Positions 1-9,900 of a stretch of 64,000 nucleotides of DNA are shown piece by piece. The stretch's first letter is position 1, and every line of letters starts with the position of its first letter. A model generated the notes under the pieces. It saw only the letters and a program-made list of their open reading frames with translations, searched no databases and was not told where the DNA came from. The translations under genes were made by a program, and so were the position numbers. Origin of the DNA: Oscillospiraceae bacterium (GTDB lineage: Bacteria; Bacillota; Clostridia; Oscillospirales; Ruminococcaceae); the NCBI GenBank assembly GCA_017847835.1, contig JAGASH010000008.1, positions 62,001-126,000 on the forward strand, given 5' to 3'.

Positions 1-1
1 T

Positions 2-2509
2 GCAAAAATCCTGCTCGGAATAAGCGTCTGCGAGCGCGACTGCTTTATTGCAAGAGTTCGCGACGGCGAGTTTCTGATGTTTGTGACTTATGACGAACAG
101 CTTATTCTCGACAATCTCGCAAAACGCGTTATTGTCGGTGTAAAGAACTATATCTTTGACGGCAACACCTGTACCGTCAGCGTCGGTGTGTCTTCCTTTA
201 AAAACGCGCGCCACCTTGAAGAGGTTTACTCCGAGGCTATGGCTGCTCTCAGCGAGGCTCGCAGAAGCGGCGGACGCTGCTATATGAGCTATTCTCCCGC
301 AATGTCTATGACCGCTTATCAGCAGCTCGCGGATATTTCATCGGCACCCGATATTTACAGCAATATAAATGGCTCCTCAAAAGTCTACGCGCTTGTTTTA
401 CAGGCATTTTGCAGCAAAAACGAACGCGACAGACTGCTCTATATGAAAGAAGCGTTCAAAACGGCAGGAGAGCTTCTCGGCGCTTCAAACATCTTCGTTT
501 ACAGCGATGATAACGGTAAGTTCTTCCGAAACCTCACCTACAACGCTTCCGGAAATCCGCTTGAAACCTGCCCTATGCTTCAAATCGACCTGTCGGAAAG
601 CGATTTGAAATCGGTTTTGTTGAACAAAAGCAGGCTGCGTATTCACGGCGGCAGTGAGAAAATCGAAGGCATTTCGCTGGTGAACGGAGCAATCTGCGCA
701 GAGTGCCGTGCTATAAAATATGAGGGACTTGTCTGCGAATTTTTCGCGATTATCTTCAACAGCAGCTTCGAGCTGAACGCGCAGGATATTCAGATTATCG
801 ACGCGCTTGAAAACGCTCTTACGAAAATGTACGGCGAGTACAGAAGCAACAACAGTCAGATTGCTGTTCAGCGGCTTCACAAGACGATTATAAACGACCA
901 CAGGATTGAAGGCTTTTCAATCGTTCCCGGTGAGTACAGAGTTGAGCTTGTTCAGGACGCAGCGCGCGAGCACTATGGACTTGAACCCGGCGATATCTGC
1001 TATAAGAAAATCCGCGGGCGCGAAAAACCCTGCGAGGATTGTCCTGTGAAAAAGCTGGATAAGGGCGAGCTTTTTGCTTCAAACGCTTATTATGCTCCCG
1101 ATGAAAGACGCTGGCTCGATATCGCGGCTTCAATCGACACAAACACAAAAGGTGAGCCGCGCTATCACATCAGCTCGACCGATATCACAGACTGCCTCGG
1201 AAAGGTAAATATGTCCGATACGCTCACTGGACTTATGACGTTTAACGTCTTTTCTGCGGAAGCGCTTCGGATTACAAACGAGGAAAAGAATACCCACCGC
1301 TTTGCCGCCGTAATCAACATCGCCGATTTCCGCCGAATAAACGAGGAAAAAGGCTATGAAACGGGAAATTCAATCCTTATTGCGGCTGCCGAGATTTTGA
1401 AGGACGCTGTGGGTGCGGGTGAGCTTATTTGCCGCTCTGAGGGCTCGCGCTTTGTTTTGCTTCTTATAAACGAAAGCACAGAGGAGTTCTCCGACAGGCT
1501 CACAAATTTAATGCTGGAAATTCAAAAACAGGTTCTGCGAAAGCTCCGCATAACGATTTATCTGGTTGCGGGCGCTTACGATATGCAAAGCGATACCGTC
1601 GGAGTAATGGGCGGCGTTGACCGCGCAATCAGAGCGCAGAAAACCGTCCGCGAACGCGCTTATTATCACGAAAACCTTATCGCGTTCTTTGACGACGCGC
1701 TCCGCGAGAAAATCAAGGAACGGCGCTATATCGAAGCGAATATGTTCACGGCGCTCGAAAACAACGAGTTTCAGGTGTTCTATCAGCCGAAAATCAGCAT
1801 AGAAACCGGAAAGGTTGTGGGAGCGGAAGCCCTCGCGCGCTGGATTAGACCGAACGGAGAGATTATCTCACCTGCGAAGTTTGTGCCGATTTTCGAGGAA
1901 AACGGCTTTATCACCGATATGGATTTCGCGGTTTACCGCCGTTCGATTGCCGATATAAGACGCTGGCTGAGAATAGGCATAGACGTGCCGATGATTTCGC
2001 TAAACGTAAGCCGTCATCACCTCGGTGACGACACCTTCTGCGAGAAGCTCAACGCGCTGATTGACAACATCGGTGTGCCGCACAAGTACATCGAGCTTGA
2101 AATCACCGAAAGCCTGCTCACCGACCACCTCGAAAAACTGATTGAAACGGTTTCGTGGTTTAAGGAACGCGGCTATCGTATCTCCGTGGACGACTTCGGT
2201 TCGGGCTATTCGAGCTTGAATTTGATTACAATGCTGCCGTTTGACACGCTGAAAATCGACGGCGGGTTCTTCCTCAAAAACGACCTCACCGAGAAAAACC
2301 GCAAGGTTATCACCTCGGTTGTCACGCTTGCGAAAAGCCTCAACCTCGAAACAGTTTCCGAGGGTGTTGAAACACAAACGCAGGTTGACTTCCTCAAGGA
2401 GTTGGGCTGCGATATGATTCAGGGCTTCTTCTACTACAAGCCGATGTGCTGCGAGCAGTTTGAGGAAATCCTCAGAAATCAGACGCCGAGCCTTACAAAT
2501 GCACAATAA
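2..2509 (+). CDS. GGDEF/GAF-PAS-like/GGDEF/EAL regulator, 5' end outside window
   Basis: Partial: the reading frame is open from base 2, so the true start lies left of the window. The visible 835 residues begin inside a first GGDEF-type domain whose signature is degenerate (ARVRDGEF in place of RxGGDEF). Next come a GAF-like stretch, a PAS-like stretch with a PCEDCP motif, and a second GGDEF-type domain whose signature has decayed to RSEGSRF. A complete EAL domain closes the protein. It retains EALARW, ELEITES, DDFGSGYSSLN, LKIDGGF, EGVE and QGFF, the metal- and substrate-binding motifs of c-di-GMP phosphodiesterases. I infer an active phosphodiesterase with regulatory, probably non-cyclase, GGDEF modules. 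No membrane segment is visible in this part. A strong terminator follows the stop codon directly. Confidence 0.9.
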   Translation, partial: AKILLGISVCERDCFIARVRDGEFLMFVTYDEQLILDNLAKRVIVGVKNYIFDGNTCTVSVGVSSFKNARHLEEVYSEAMAALSEARRSGGRCYMSYSPAMSMTAYQQLADISSAPDIYSNINGSSKVYALVLQAFCSKNERDRLLYMKEAFKTAGELLGASNIFVYSDDNGKFFRNLTYNASGNPLETCPMLQIDLSESDLKSVLLNKSRLRIHGGSEKIEGISLVNGAICAECRAIKYEGLVCEFFAIIFNSSFELNAQDIQIIDALENALTKMYGEYRSNNSQIAVQRLHKTIINDHRIEGFSIVPGEYRVELVQDAAREHYGLEPGDICYKKIRGREKPCEDCPVKKLDKGELFASNAYYAPDERRWLDIAASIDTNTKGEPRYHISSTDITDCLGKVNMSDTLTGLMTFNVFSAEALRITNEEKNTHRFAAVINIADFRRINEEKGYETGNSILIAAAEILKDAVGAGELICRSEGSRFVLLLINESTEEFSDRLTNLMLEIQKQVLRKLRITIYLVAGAYDMQSDTVGVMGGVDRAIRAQKTVRERAYYHENLIAFFDDALREKIKERRYIEANMFTALENNEFQVFYQPKISIETGKVVGAEALARWIRPNGEIISPAKFVPIFEENGFITDMDFAVYRRSIADIRRWLRIGIDVPMISLNVSRHHLGDDTFCEKLNALIDNIGVPHKYIELEITESLLTDHLEKLIETVSWFKERGYRISVDDFGSGYSSLNLITMLPFDTLKIDGGFFLKNDLTEKNRKVITSVVTLAKSLNLETVSEGVETQTQVDFLKELGCDMIQGFFYYKPMCCEQFEEILRNQTPSLTNAQ

Positions 2510-2513
2510 AAAA

Positions 2514-2549
2514 AACCGCCCCCGAAAGAAACCGAGGGCGGTTTTTTTT
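2514..2549 (+). terminator. Rho-independent terminator after the EAL gene
   Basis: A GC-rich hairpin (CCGCCCCCG pairing with CGAGGGCGG) is followed by eight T residues on the plus strand, directly after the EAL gene stop. Confidence 0.9.
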
Positions 2550-2569
2550 GTCCGAAAATAAGAATTTCC

Positions 2570-2820
2570 GGCGAAAAATTATGTTCATTTTTTTGCAGAC
2601 AGTTTTCACATTATCAACATATCTTTCAACCGAAAAAACCCGTTTTTAATGCCAATGGCTTGACTTTTCAAGAAATTTTGTTGAAAACAATGGTGAAAAG
2701 TTTGAAATTTCAGGGTTTTCCACGCGATTTAAACAGCTTTCAACGTGGAAAATGTTGAATAATAACCATTGTAATTTACAAATCGTAAAGGGAAAAAATG
2801 TTATTTTCAGGGAAAAATTA
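2570..2820. other. AT-rich convergent intergenic region resembling oriC
   Basis: About 250 bp between two converging genes, so no promoter is needed here. It contains DnaA-box-like sites TTATCAACA (2611-2619), TGTTGAAAA (2679-2687) and TGTTGAATA (2753-2761), plus TTTTCCACG (2716-2724). A 13-mer, TACAAATCGTAAA at 2777-2789, recurs as its exact reverse complement at 27973-27985, inside the region upstream of dnaA. The reverse strand also carries a run like GGGTTTTTTCGGTT, similar to GGGTTTTTCGGTC near 28,070. It looks like a diverged, inverted relative of the oriC region. Function is inferred only from sequence likeness. Confidence 0.5.
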
Positions 2821-3561
2821 TCAGATATTTGAGCGCGCGTCGTTGAGAATATTTGCGAGCTTTTCTCTCTGCGCCTTTGAAAGCGACCTGTCGCTTTTGT
2901 AGTTTGAAAGGCTGCTCATAAGCTCCTTTGTCCCGAGGCACACATAGTCGTTTTCGCGAAGATTAAGTTTCAGGCGCACATTCGGGTTCGAGAAATACAA
3001 AACCGTATCAACCCAGACGTCCTCGCCCGCCGCATTGAAAATGCTTTTCACAATGTCGCGCTGACGGCGCATCTGCTTGATAGGATTATCCATTTCGATT
3101 GACGTGGTTTTGCCGTTTCGGTAGAATTTCTGCTGAAGCCACTTTTCCGCTTTCCAATTGCCCGAAATCGTGCCCGAGTGGTTTTTCACCTCGATTATCA
3201 CAACTCCCTTCGGGCTTATAATCAGCATATCGACCTCTGAGCGCCCGCGCTTATACCGAATAGGAAGATTTACGAAAATTATGTTGTCGCCGTTTAGCTT
3301 TTTCACGGCTTTGTATAGATTTTTCTCACCGTTTCTGCCGCTGTTAAGGATATTATACCGCCGTGCGAGTATCATATAGGCCGCGTTGCAGGCGAAAATA
3401 AGCCCGATGATAACAATCGCCAGCGGCTTTGTTTCGTACATCTTGAACATCACAAACGATACCAGCAGCAGCACCGGCGCTACCCCGAGAAACACCTGCA
3501 AAATCAACAGGACAACTATTTTTTTGTTGTTTGCGTTTTTGCAGCGATATATCTTATTCAC
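2821..3561 (-). CDS. Membrane-anchored NERD-domain protein
   Basis: 246 residues starting at a GTG preceded by GAGGTGAACG. Two hydrophobic segments lie at about residues 17-40 and 47-65. They are followed by a nuclease-related (NERD) domain with EVDMLIISPKGVVIIEVKN, the D...ExK arrangement of the restriction-endonuclease-like fold. A C-terminal basic helix follows. NERD proteins are suspected DNA-processing enzymes, but substrates are unknown for most. The gene lies 14 bp downstream of ychF on the same strand and is probably cotranscribed. The fold assignment is solid; the function is open. Confidence 0.8.
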   Translation of the reverse strand: MNKIYRCKNANNKKIVVLLILQVFLGVAPVLLLVSFVMFKMYETKPLAIVIIGLIFACNAAYMILARRYNILNSGRNGEKNLYKAVKKLNGDNIIFVNLPIRYKRGRSEVDMLIISPKGVVIIEVKNHSGTISGNWKAEKWLQQKFYRNGKTTSIEMDNPIKQMRRQRDIVKSIFNAAGEDVWVDTVLYFSNPNVRLKLNLRENDYVCLGTKELMSSLSNYKSDRSLSKAQREKLANILNDARSNI

Positions 3562-3575
3562 CGTTCACCTCAAAA

Positions 3576-4670
3576 TTATACATTAAATCTGAACAGCGTC
3601 ACGTCGCCGTCCTGCATAACATAATCCTTGCCTTCAAGACGTACAAGACCTTTTTCCTTTGCGGCAGCCATTGACCCGCAGCTCATCAAATCGTCAAAGC
3701 TGACAATTTCCGCACGGATAAAGCCTTTCTCGAAATCCGTGTGAATTTTGCCCGCAGCCTGAGGTGCTTTCGTGCCCTTTGTAATCGTCCACGCGCGAAC
3801 CTCGGGAGTGCCCGCCGTGAGATAAGAAATCAGTCCCAGCAAGCGATAGCCCGTCTTGATAATTCGCGCAAGTCCCGAGCTTTCAAGGTTCATATCCGCA
3901 AGGAAAAGCTCCTTGTCCTCGTCGGGCATATCCGCGATTTCCGCTTCAATCTGCGCACAAATGGGCAGAACCTCTGCGTGCTCCTCAGCTGCAATTTGCT
4001 GAACAGCTTTATACTGCGCGTTATTATCAATGCCGTTTTTGAAATCAGCCTCGGACAAATTTGCCGCGTAAATCACGGGCTTGTTCGACAAAAGCGGCGT
4101 GTCGCGGAGCATTTCGCGCTCTTCCTCGGAATAGTCATAGCTTCTCGCGGATTTTCCCTCTTCAAGGTGAGCTTTGAGGCTCTCAAAGAAATCAACCTCT
4201 TTTTGCAGGGATTTGTCGCCCTTGACAGCCTTTTTCGCGCGGTCAATTCTGCGGTCGAGAATTTCCAAGTCCGAGAAAATCAGCTCCAGATTTATCGTTT
4301 CAATATCGCGCGCAGAGCCGATTGAGCCGTCAACGTGAATGATGTTGTCGTCCTCGAAGCAGCGCACAACGTGTACAATCGCGTCAACCTCGCGAATATT
4401 CGACAAAAACTTGTTTCCAAGACCTTCGCCCTTTGACGCGCCCTTTACAAGTCCTGCGATATCGACAAATTCAAGCGTCGCGGGAGTGAATTTTTCGGGG
4501 TGATACATCTCCGCGAGCTTGTCCAAGCGCTCATCGGGAACGCTCACGATACCCACGTTCGGCTCAATCGTGCAGAACGGGTAATTCGCAGACTGCGCGC
4601 CCGCATTTGTCAGCGCGTTAAACAAAGTACTTTTGCCGACATTCGGCAAACCGACCATTCCAAGTTTCAT
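3576..4670 (-). CDS. ychF: Redox-responsive ribosome-binding ATPase YchF
   Basis: 364 residues, the normal family length. The Walker A motif GLPNVGKST is at residues 6-14, the switch region with [10 protein letters not shown] at about 70, and the C-terminal TGS domain contains the typical end ([15 protein letters not shown]). YchF is an Obg-family P-loop protein that prefers ATP, binds ribosomes and is linked to the oxidative stress response. Its NERD-domain neighbour is immediately downstream. Confidence 0.97.
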   Translation of the reverse strand: MKLGMVGLPNVGKSTLFNALTNAGAQSANYPFCTIEPNVGIVSVPDERLDKLAEMYHPEKFTPATLEFVDIAGLVKGASKGEGLGNKFLSNIREVDAIVHVVRCFEDDNIIHVDGSIGSARDIETINLELIFSDLEILDRRIDRAKKAVKGDKSLQKEVDFFESLKAHLEEGKSARSYDYSEEEREMLRDTPLLSNKPVIYAANLSEADFKNGIDNNAQYKAVQQIAAEEHAEVLPICAQIEAEIADMPDEDKELFLADMNLESSGLARIIKTGYRLLGLISYLTAGTPEVRAWTITKGTKAPQAAGKIHTDFEKGFIRAEIVSFDDLMSCGSMAAAKEKGLVRLEGKDYVMQDGDVTLFRFNV

Positions 4671-4693
4671 TTCAATTCCTCACTTTATTTTAT

Positions 4694-5563
4694 TTAAAAT
4701 TCAAGAGCTTCTCCGCCGCCGAGATACATTATCCTGTCGCCGAGCATTTCGTCCATTATATCAAAGCCCTTGAAGCCCGTACAGTGACAAGCATAGATTT
4801 TCTCAGCGCCCGAATATTTGAGCGCGCGCGCGGTTTGCGTGACGTAATCGGGTGTGCAGTTAAGCGATTTCGGGTTGCTCCCCGAGAAGTGAAAACCGCC
4901 GATTACCGCGAGAATAGGTATCCCTGCCCACCTGCGCCGAACTGTCGTCAGCATATTTTCCGCGCCGCAGTGAAAGCACCCGCCGACCAAAATCAAACCG
5001 TCGGACTTGCGCTTTTTCGGGAAAATCACCGCAAAGCTCTCGTCCGTGAAATCGGCTGTCTGCGGCTTTTTTTCGCCCTCGGGAATTACAAAATAGTTCT
5101 TGTCGGGATTTTCACACTTTTCGTCAAAATCCTCACAGCTCGCGAGATAAAATCCCTCGCAGACCTCGGAAAAATTGTTGTACAAAATCAGATTATCGGC
5201 GTATTTCTTGAAAAACGCTTTTCCGATACCCGCGGGCATTTTGAAAAGACCGTTTTTCCGGAAAACCTCAGCCTTTGCTCCCGCACGAAGATAAATCCAC
5301 GCATTCGGGTTGAGGCGCATTATGCTGTCGATACCGCCGATGTGTCCGAGATGATTATGCGTGATGAAAACACCCGAAAGCTCGTCAATCGGCAATCTCA
5401 TTCGCTTTGCGTTTTCGACGGCTTTTCCCGAAAGTCCCGCGTCAATCAGATAATTTTTCCCGTTGTACTCGACAAAAAGCGACAGACCTTCCTCGGAAAA
5501 CAGCTTGTCATTCACGGCAGTATTTTCAATCAGACATACAATCTTCAAATCAAAAACCCCCAT
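4694..5563 (-). CDS. Metallo-beta-lactamase-fold protein with altered metal motif
   Basis: 289 residues with the overall MBL fold: a LIDAGLSG strand at about residue 40, the HxHxxH loop at about 68-73, FHCG at about 195 and ACHCTGF near the end. It resembles the branch annotated as dihydropterin-ribofuranosyl-aminobenzene-phosphate synthase-like hydrolases. The motif normally reads HxHxDH but here is HNHLGH, so the aspartate of metal site 2 is replaced by glycine. The later metal-ligand region has CHC. Its start codon overlaps the stop of the upstream DtxR-like gene (TAATG), indicating translational coupling. The substrate is unknown; metal-related control is plausible from the neighbour. Confidence 0.8.
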   Translation of the reverse strand: MGVFDLKIVCLIENTAVNDKLFSEEGLSLFVEYNGKNYLIDAGLSGKAVENAKRMRLPIDELSGVFITHNHLGHIGGIDSIMRLNPNAWIYLRAGAKAEVFRKNGLFKMPAGIGKAFFKKYADNLILYNNFSEVCEGFYLASCEDFDEKCENPDKNYFVIPEGEKKPQTADFTDESFAVIFPKKRKSDGLILVGGCFHCGAENMLTTVRRRWAGIPILAVIGGFHFSGSNPKSLNCTPDYVTQTARALKYSGAEKIYACHCTGFKGFDIMDEMLGDRIMYLGGGEALEF

Positions 5564-5940
5564 TAAAGCCCGTGCTTTTTGATGTAGCTCTTAATCGCCG
5601 CAAAGCTCTCCTCGCTTAAACAGTGCTCCATTCGGCAAGCGTCCTCGGCAGCGGTTTTCTCGGAAATTCCCATTGACATCAGCCACTCCGTAAACAGCAA
5701 ATGCCGCTCGTAAACGCGCTCGGCAATTTCCCGTCCCTCGTCGGTCAGGGTAATTCTTCCGTTTTCATCAACGATAATGCAGCCCTCTGTCCGCAGATTT
5801 TTCATCGCGACGCTCACGGACGGCTTCGAGAAATTCATCTCAGCCGCAATGTCAATGCTTCGCACCTCGCCGTGCCGATTTTGCAGAATTAATATCGTTT
5901 CAAGATAATTTTCCTTGGACTCTAAAATTCTGTCTTTCAT
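5563..5940 (-). CDS. DtxR/MntR-family metal-dependent transcriptional regulator
   Basis: About 125 residues. The N-terminal winged helix-turn-helix (SIDIAAEMNFSKPSVSVAMK) is followed by the metal-binding dimerization domain with YERHLLF and DACRMEH, matching the His/Glu ligands of MntR/DtxR. The C-terminal SH3-like domain is absent, as in MntR. I chose the ATG at 5940 because a GGGGGAG run precedes it; an upstream in-frame ATG at 5952 is possible. The family represses metal uptake genes when Mn or Fe is bound. Here it is coupled to the MBL-fold gene and lies 17 bp after the aspartoacylase-like gene. The target is not evident. Confidence 0.88.
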   Translation of the reverse strand: MKDRILESKENYLETILILQNRHGEVRSIDIAAEMNFSKPSVSVAMKNLRTEGCIIVDENGRITLTDEGREIAERVYERHLLFTEWLMSMGISEKTAAEDACRMEHCLSEESFAAIKSYIKKHGL

Positions 5941-5957
5941 ACGCTCCCCCATTTATC

Positions 5958-6893
5958 TCAATAGCTGCCCATACTCAACATTCTTGCGATAATGCTTCCC
6001 TCGCTTACAATCGGATATTCCCTCAGCGAGAAAATCACACCGCTTTCGGGAGCCGTTATCTTCTGCACAACCGTGCCCGTAATCGGGGTAACAATTTCGC
6101 CGATTTCACTGCCCTTTGCAAGCCACATATTATGCTCAACTCGCGGAATAAACACGCCTGCGTCCGACGCGTGTACAACGTGTACTTCTCCGTCCGATGA
6201 AATCATCGGATGAGATATTCCGTGCTCTGCGACAGACCATATTCCGAGATTGTGCATAAGATTGAAAATGCCGTGGAGTACCTGCTCGCAATATTCCGTG
6301 TTAATCCGTCCGCCCACGCCCATTTCAACCGCAAGCGTAGGCACTCCCGCGTTTATCAGAGCCTCGGCAAGCGAGCCGCCGCCGACTGCTCCGCTTTCGT
6401 GTACCCACACAAGGTCAGTGTTGAGCATTTTCGCGTAGTGCATAAGATAATCGCTGTCACGCGGCAAAATCCTCACCTGCGGGATTTCACGAATAAAAAT
6501 ATTGCTCGCGTGAATGTCAACACAGGCAACCGCGCCCTTGATGTCCTCGACAACCTTCTGCGCGATTAATTCGGAAATCGACGCGGGGTCTGCCGCCGAA
6601 AAAACGCGGTTCATATCCAGCGCAGACGTCGGTATTTCACGGCAGGCACTCTCCAGTCCGAGCGGGTTTATCGCGGGATAAATGTCCACTCTTCCCTTCA
6701 AATTCTGCATATTTGCCGTTATCGTTTTAACAAGCTCGTAACAGATATACTGCCCTTCAAGCTCGTCGCCGTGTATTCCCGTCACGATAGCAATTCTCTT
6801 GTCCGTTTCGGGATTTACCGCGCACAGCGAGTTTCTCTTGATTGTGAGCTCCTCGTCGGTCGCAAGCTTTACCTTTATAATATTTTCAATCAT
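5958..6893 (-). CDS. Succinylglutamate desuccinylase/aspartoacylase family hydrolase
   Basis: 311 residues. The zinc motif GIHGDELEG is near residue 41, LDMNRVF at about 105, VDIHAS at about 135, and VEMGVGG near 200. The C-terminal beta domain (VITPITGTV-like) is typical of the AstE/AspA branch of M14 metallocarboxypeptidase-like enzymes. These proteins remove acyl groups from amino acids or small amides. The start ATG at 6893 follows GGTGG at good spacing; an in-frame TTG lies two codons upstream. The substrate cannot be told from sequence, and the neighbours (ABC exporter, DtxR-like regulator) do not settle it. Confidence 0.87.
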   Translation of the reverse strand: MIENIIKVKLATDEELTIKRNSLCAVNPETDKRIAIVTGIHGDELEGQYICYELVKTITANMQNLKGRVDIYPAINPLGLESACREIPTSALDMNRVFSAADPASISELIAQKVVEDIKGAVACVDIHASNIFIREIPQVRILPRDSDYLMHYAKMLNTDLVWVHESGAVGGGSLAEALINAGVPTLAVEMGVGGRINTEYCEQVLHGIFNLMHNLGIWSVAEHGISHPMISSDGEVHVVHASDAGVFIPRVEHNMWLAKGSEIGEIVTPITGTVVQKITAPESGVIFSLREYPIVSEGSIIARMLSMGSY

Positions 6894-6932
6894 AGCCAAA
6901 TTCCACCATTTCCGTTTGCCTTAACCAAGCAA

Positions 6933-9900
6933 TTATTCAACCGACTTCAGCGACTCGACCATACTGATTTTCCTCAGAACACGCGACATAAGCAGGTTTA
7001 CCAGAACCGAAAATGCCGCGGTAACCAGAAATGCCCAGAGATAAGACGGCGGGTGAATTGACCGCCCGAACATAACCTCGTCGATTTCTGCGGTTTCGAT
7101 TACGAACATACATAGCGCAGTTCCAAGTCCAAGTCCCGCTAAGCCTCCTATAAGCGAAAGCACGATGTTTTCACGGAAAACGTACATCGAAACCTCTCTG
7201 TCGTAAAATCCCAGAACCTTCAGCGTTGCGATTTCGCGTATTCTCTCGGTGATGTTTACGTTCGTGAGGTTGTACAAAACAACCAGCGCGAGCGCTCCCG
7301 CAGAAACAATCAGCACAATCGTCACAAGGTCCATAATCGACATCACATCGTGTATCCTCGACATTGAAGACGCGTTGATGTTGACCGTCAGCACCTTGTC
7401 GTTTTTCAGCATAAATTCGCTGAATTCCTCGGAGTCGCTTCCCTCGCTTGAAATTCCGTTCTTGAAATACACGATGTTATATTTCGGAACAAAGCCGAAA
7501 ATTTCTTTGTAAGCGTCCTCGGAAAGATACAGATAGTGGCTTGTGTAATGCTCGGTTATTCCCGCGATTTTCAGGCTCTTGTACTCGCCGTCCCTTATCT
7601 GTATCGAGATTTCATCGCCCGCTTTCGCACCGAGAAGCTTTGCCGCCTTTTCGGTTATAATCGCGCCGTCCGTGAGCGAAAGAGAAGCCTTTGATTTGCG
7701 CTCTCTGAACACGATGAAATCACCGATTTTCTCGGGCTCCTCCGCGCAGGTGATATAGCACTGCACGGCTTCATTGCCGAATTTTGTTTCATACTGCTTA
7801 ACAAAAGCACGGGTGTACTCGGTGTCGGGGTTGTACTCCTCAAGCGCCGCGTAAATATTCTCAACCTCGGACGGCTTCGCGTCGTCCTTGTACGCGATAA
7901 AGCCGCTGTAATTGTTGATTTCAAGATACTGCAAATCCACGATATCCGAAATCGAGTCCTTCAAGCCGAAGCCCGTCAGCGAAAGCGCCGTACAGCCCGC
8001 AATTCCGATTACCGTCATAAACATTCTGCGCTTGTAGCGGAAAAGATTGCGACCGCTTACTTTCGCGAAGAAGTTCATTCTGTTCCACAGAAACGGTATT
8101 TTTTCGATGAACACACGCTTTCCCGCTTTCGGGGCTTTCGGCCGCATAAGCGAAGCGGGAGTTTCCCGAAGCGCTTTCCGACAGCTGAAAAATACCGTCA
8201 AAGCAATTGCCGCGGTCATCGTGCCTATCGAGAAAAGCATATTTTCAACCTCAAAGAGGTAGTGGAAATCCCTGATTGTGTACATCATCGAATACGCGTA
8301 CATTATGACCGACGGGAATAAAACGCACCCGCCGAACGCTCCGAGAGTTCCGCCGATAACCGCTCCCGAAACCGCGTAAATCATATAGTGCCGCATAATC
8401 GCGCCGTTTCCGTAGCCGAGAGCCTTGATTGTGCCGATTTGCGTGCGCTGCTCCTCGACCATTCTCGACATTGTCGTAAGGCAGACAAGTCCCGCTACAA
8501 GCAAAAAGAACACAGGGAAAATTGCCGCGATTTTGTCAATTCGCTCGGCATTGCTCCCGTATTCGGAGTAGCCGACGTTGTCGTCGCGCGTGAAAATATA
8601 CCACTCGGCTTTTCCCGCGTCAGAGATTTTCTCCTTTGCGTCCGCGATTTCCTTTTCAGCCTTCGCGATTTCCTCGTTATACTCGCGAACACCGTCCTCG
8701 TACTCAACGCGACCGTCCGCGAGCTTTTTCTTCGCGTCGGCAATTTCCGTCAAGCCGTTCTCGTAATCAAGAACGCCCTGCTCGTATTCGGCTTTTTTCG
8801 CGTTAAACTCGGCAAGTCCCTCGTTATAAGCGCGCTCGCCGTCAGCGATTTTCTGCGCGTTTTCGTTGTACTCGGCAAGCCCCGCGTTGTACAATTCGAG
8901 ATTTTCCGTAACCTGATTTTGTGCTTCATCAAGCGCTTTTTCTCCCTCGGAGAGCGTTTTTTCATTAGCGGAAATCTGCGCAAATGCCGCGTCAAGCTGC
9001 GCCTTATTCTGCGCAAGAGCAGCTTTCGCCGCCTCTAACTCATCGCGCTGAGCAGCAACCGCTTCCTTGCCGTAAGCCTGCTCCGCCGCGATTAATTGCT
9101 GTTCTTTAGCGGAAAGCTCCGCGAGAGCCGCGTTGTACTGCGCCAAACCCGCATTATACTGCGCTTTTGCGGCTTCAAGCTGCGCTCTTCCCTCGGCAAG
9201 GGTTTTCTTTTGCGCGTCAATTTCGGCTTGACCCTCGTCAAGCTGCTGTTTTGCCTCGTCAAGAGTTTTCTTGCCCTCGGCAAGCTGTGCTTTTCCGTCG
9301 TTCAGCTCGGAAAGCGACTCTGCGAGAACTTTCTCCGCGTCCGCAATCTGAACCGCTCCGTCATCGAGTTTTACTTTCGCGTCGGAAAGCTCTTTTTCGC
9401 CGTCCGCGATTTCTTTCTCGCCTTTTTCAAGCTCGGATTTCGCGTCGTCGAGCTTCTTCTGCCCGTCAATTTTCGCCTGAGCTAAGTCCTTTTCACCGTC
9501 GGTGATTTTCTCCTGCGCTTCTCCGAGAACCTCGTCATAACGGATAACGCTTCTCTCTTTGCCGAGTTCTTCAAGCTTATCGGAGAGCGTTTCGCGGTAG
9601 TTTTCGTACTCCTCGGAATAGCTCGACATCGCGCGCAATGTTTCCGACTGAACGTAAATTTCCGTGTAAACGTCCTGAGTGAAGTCCTTTTCGGGAACTA
9701 TCATAAACGCGTCAAGCGCACCGTCACCGATTGTGGTGCTTCCACGCTGGCTCATCGAAACGTACATCGGCGAGTTGTACCGGCCGACAACCTTGTACTC
9801 CGTCTTTTTCAGCGGGAATTCGTCCGCTTCCGACAAATCGGCAAGCGATATCGTATCGCCGACCGCAATTCCCTCGTGCAGCATATTGCAGCTTATCAGG

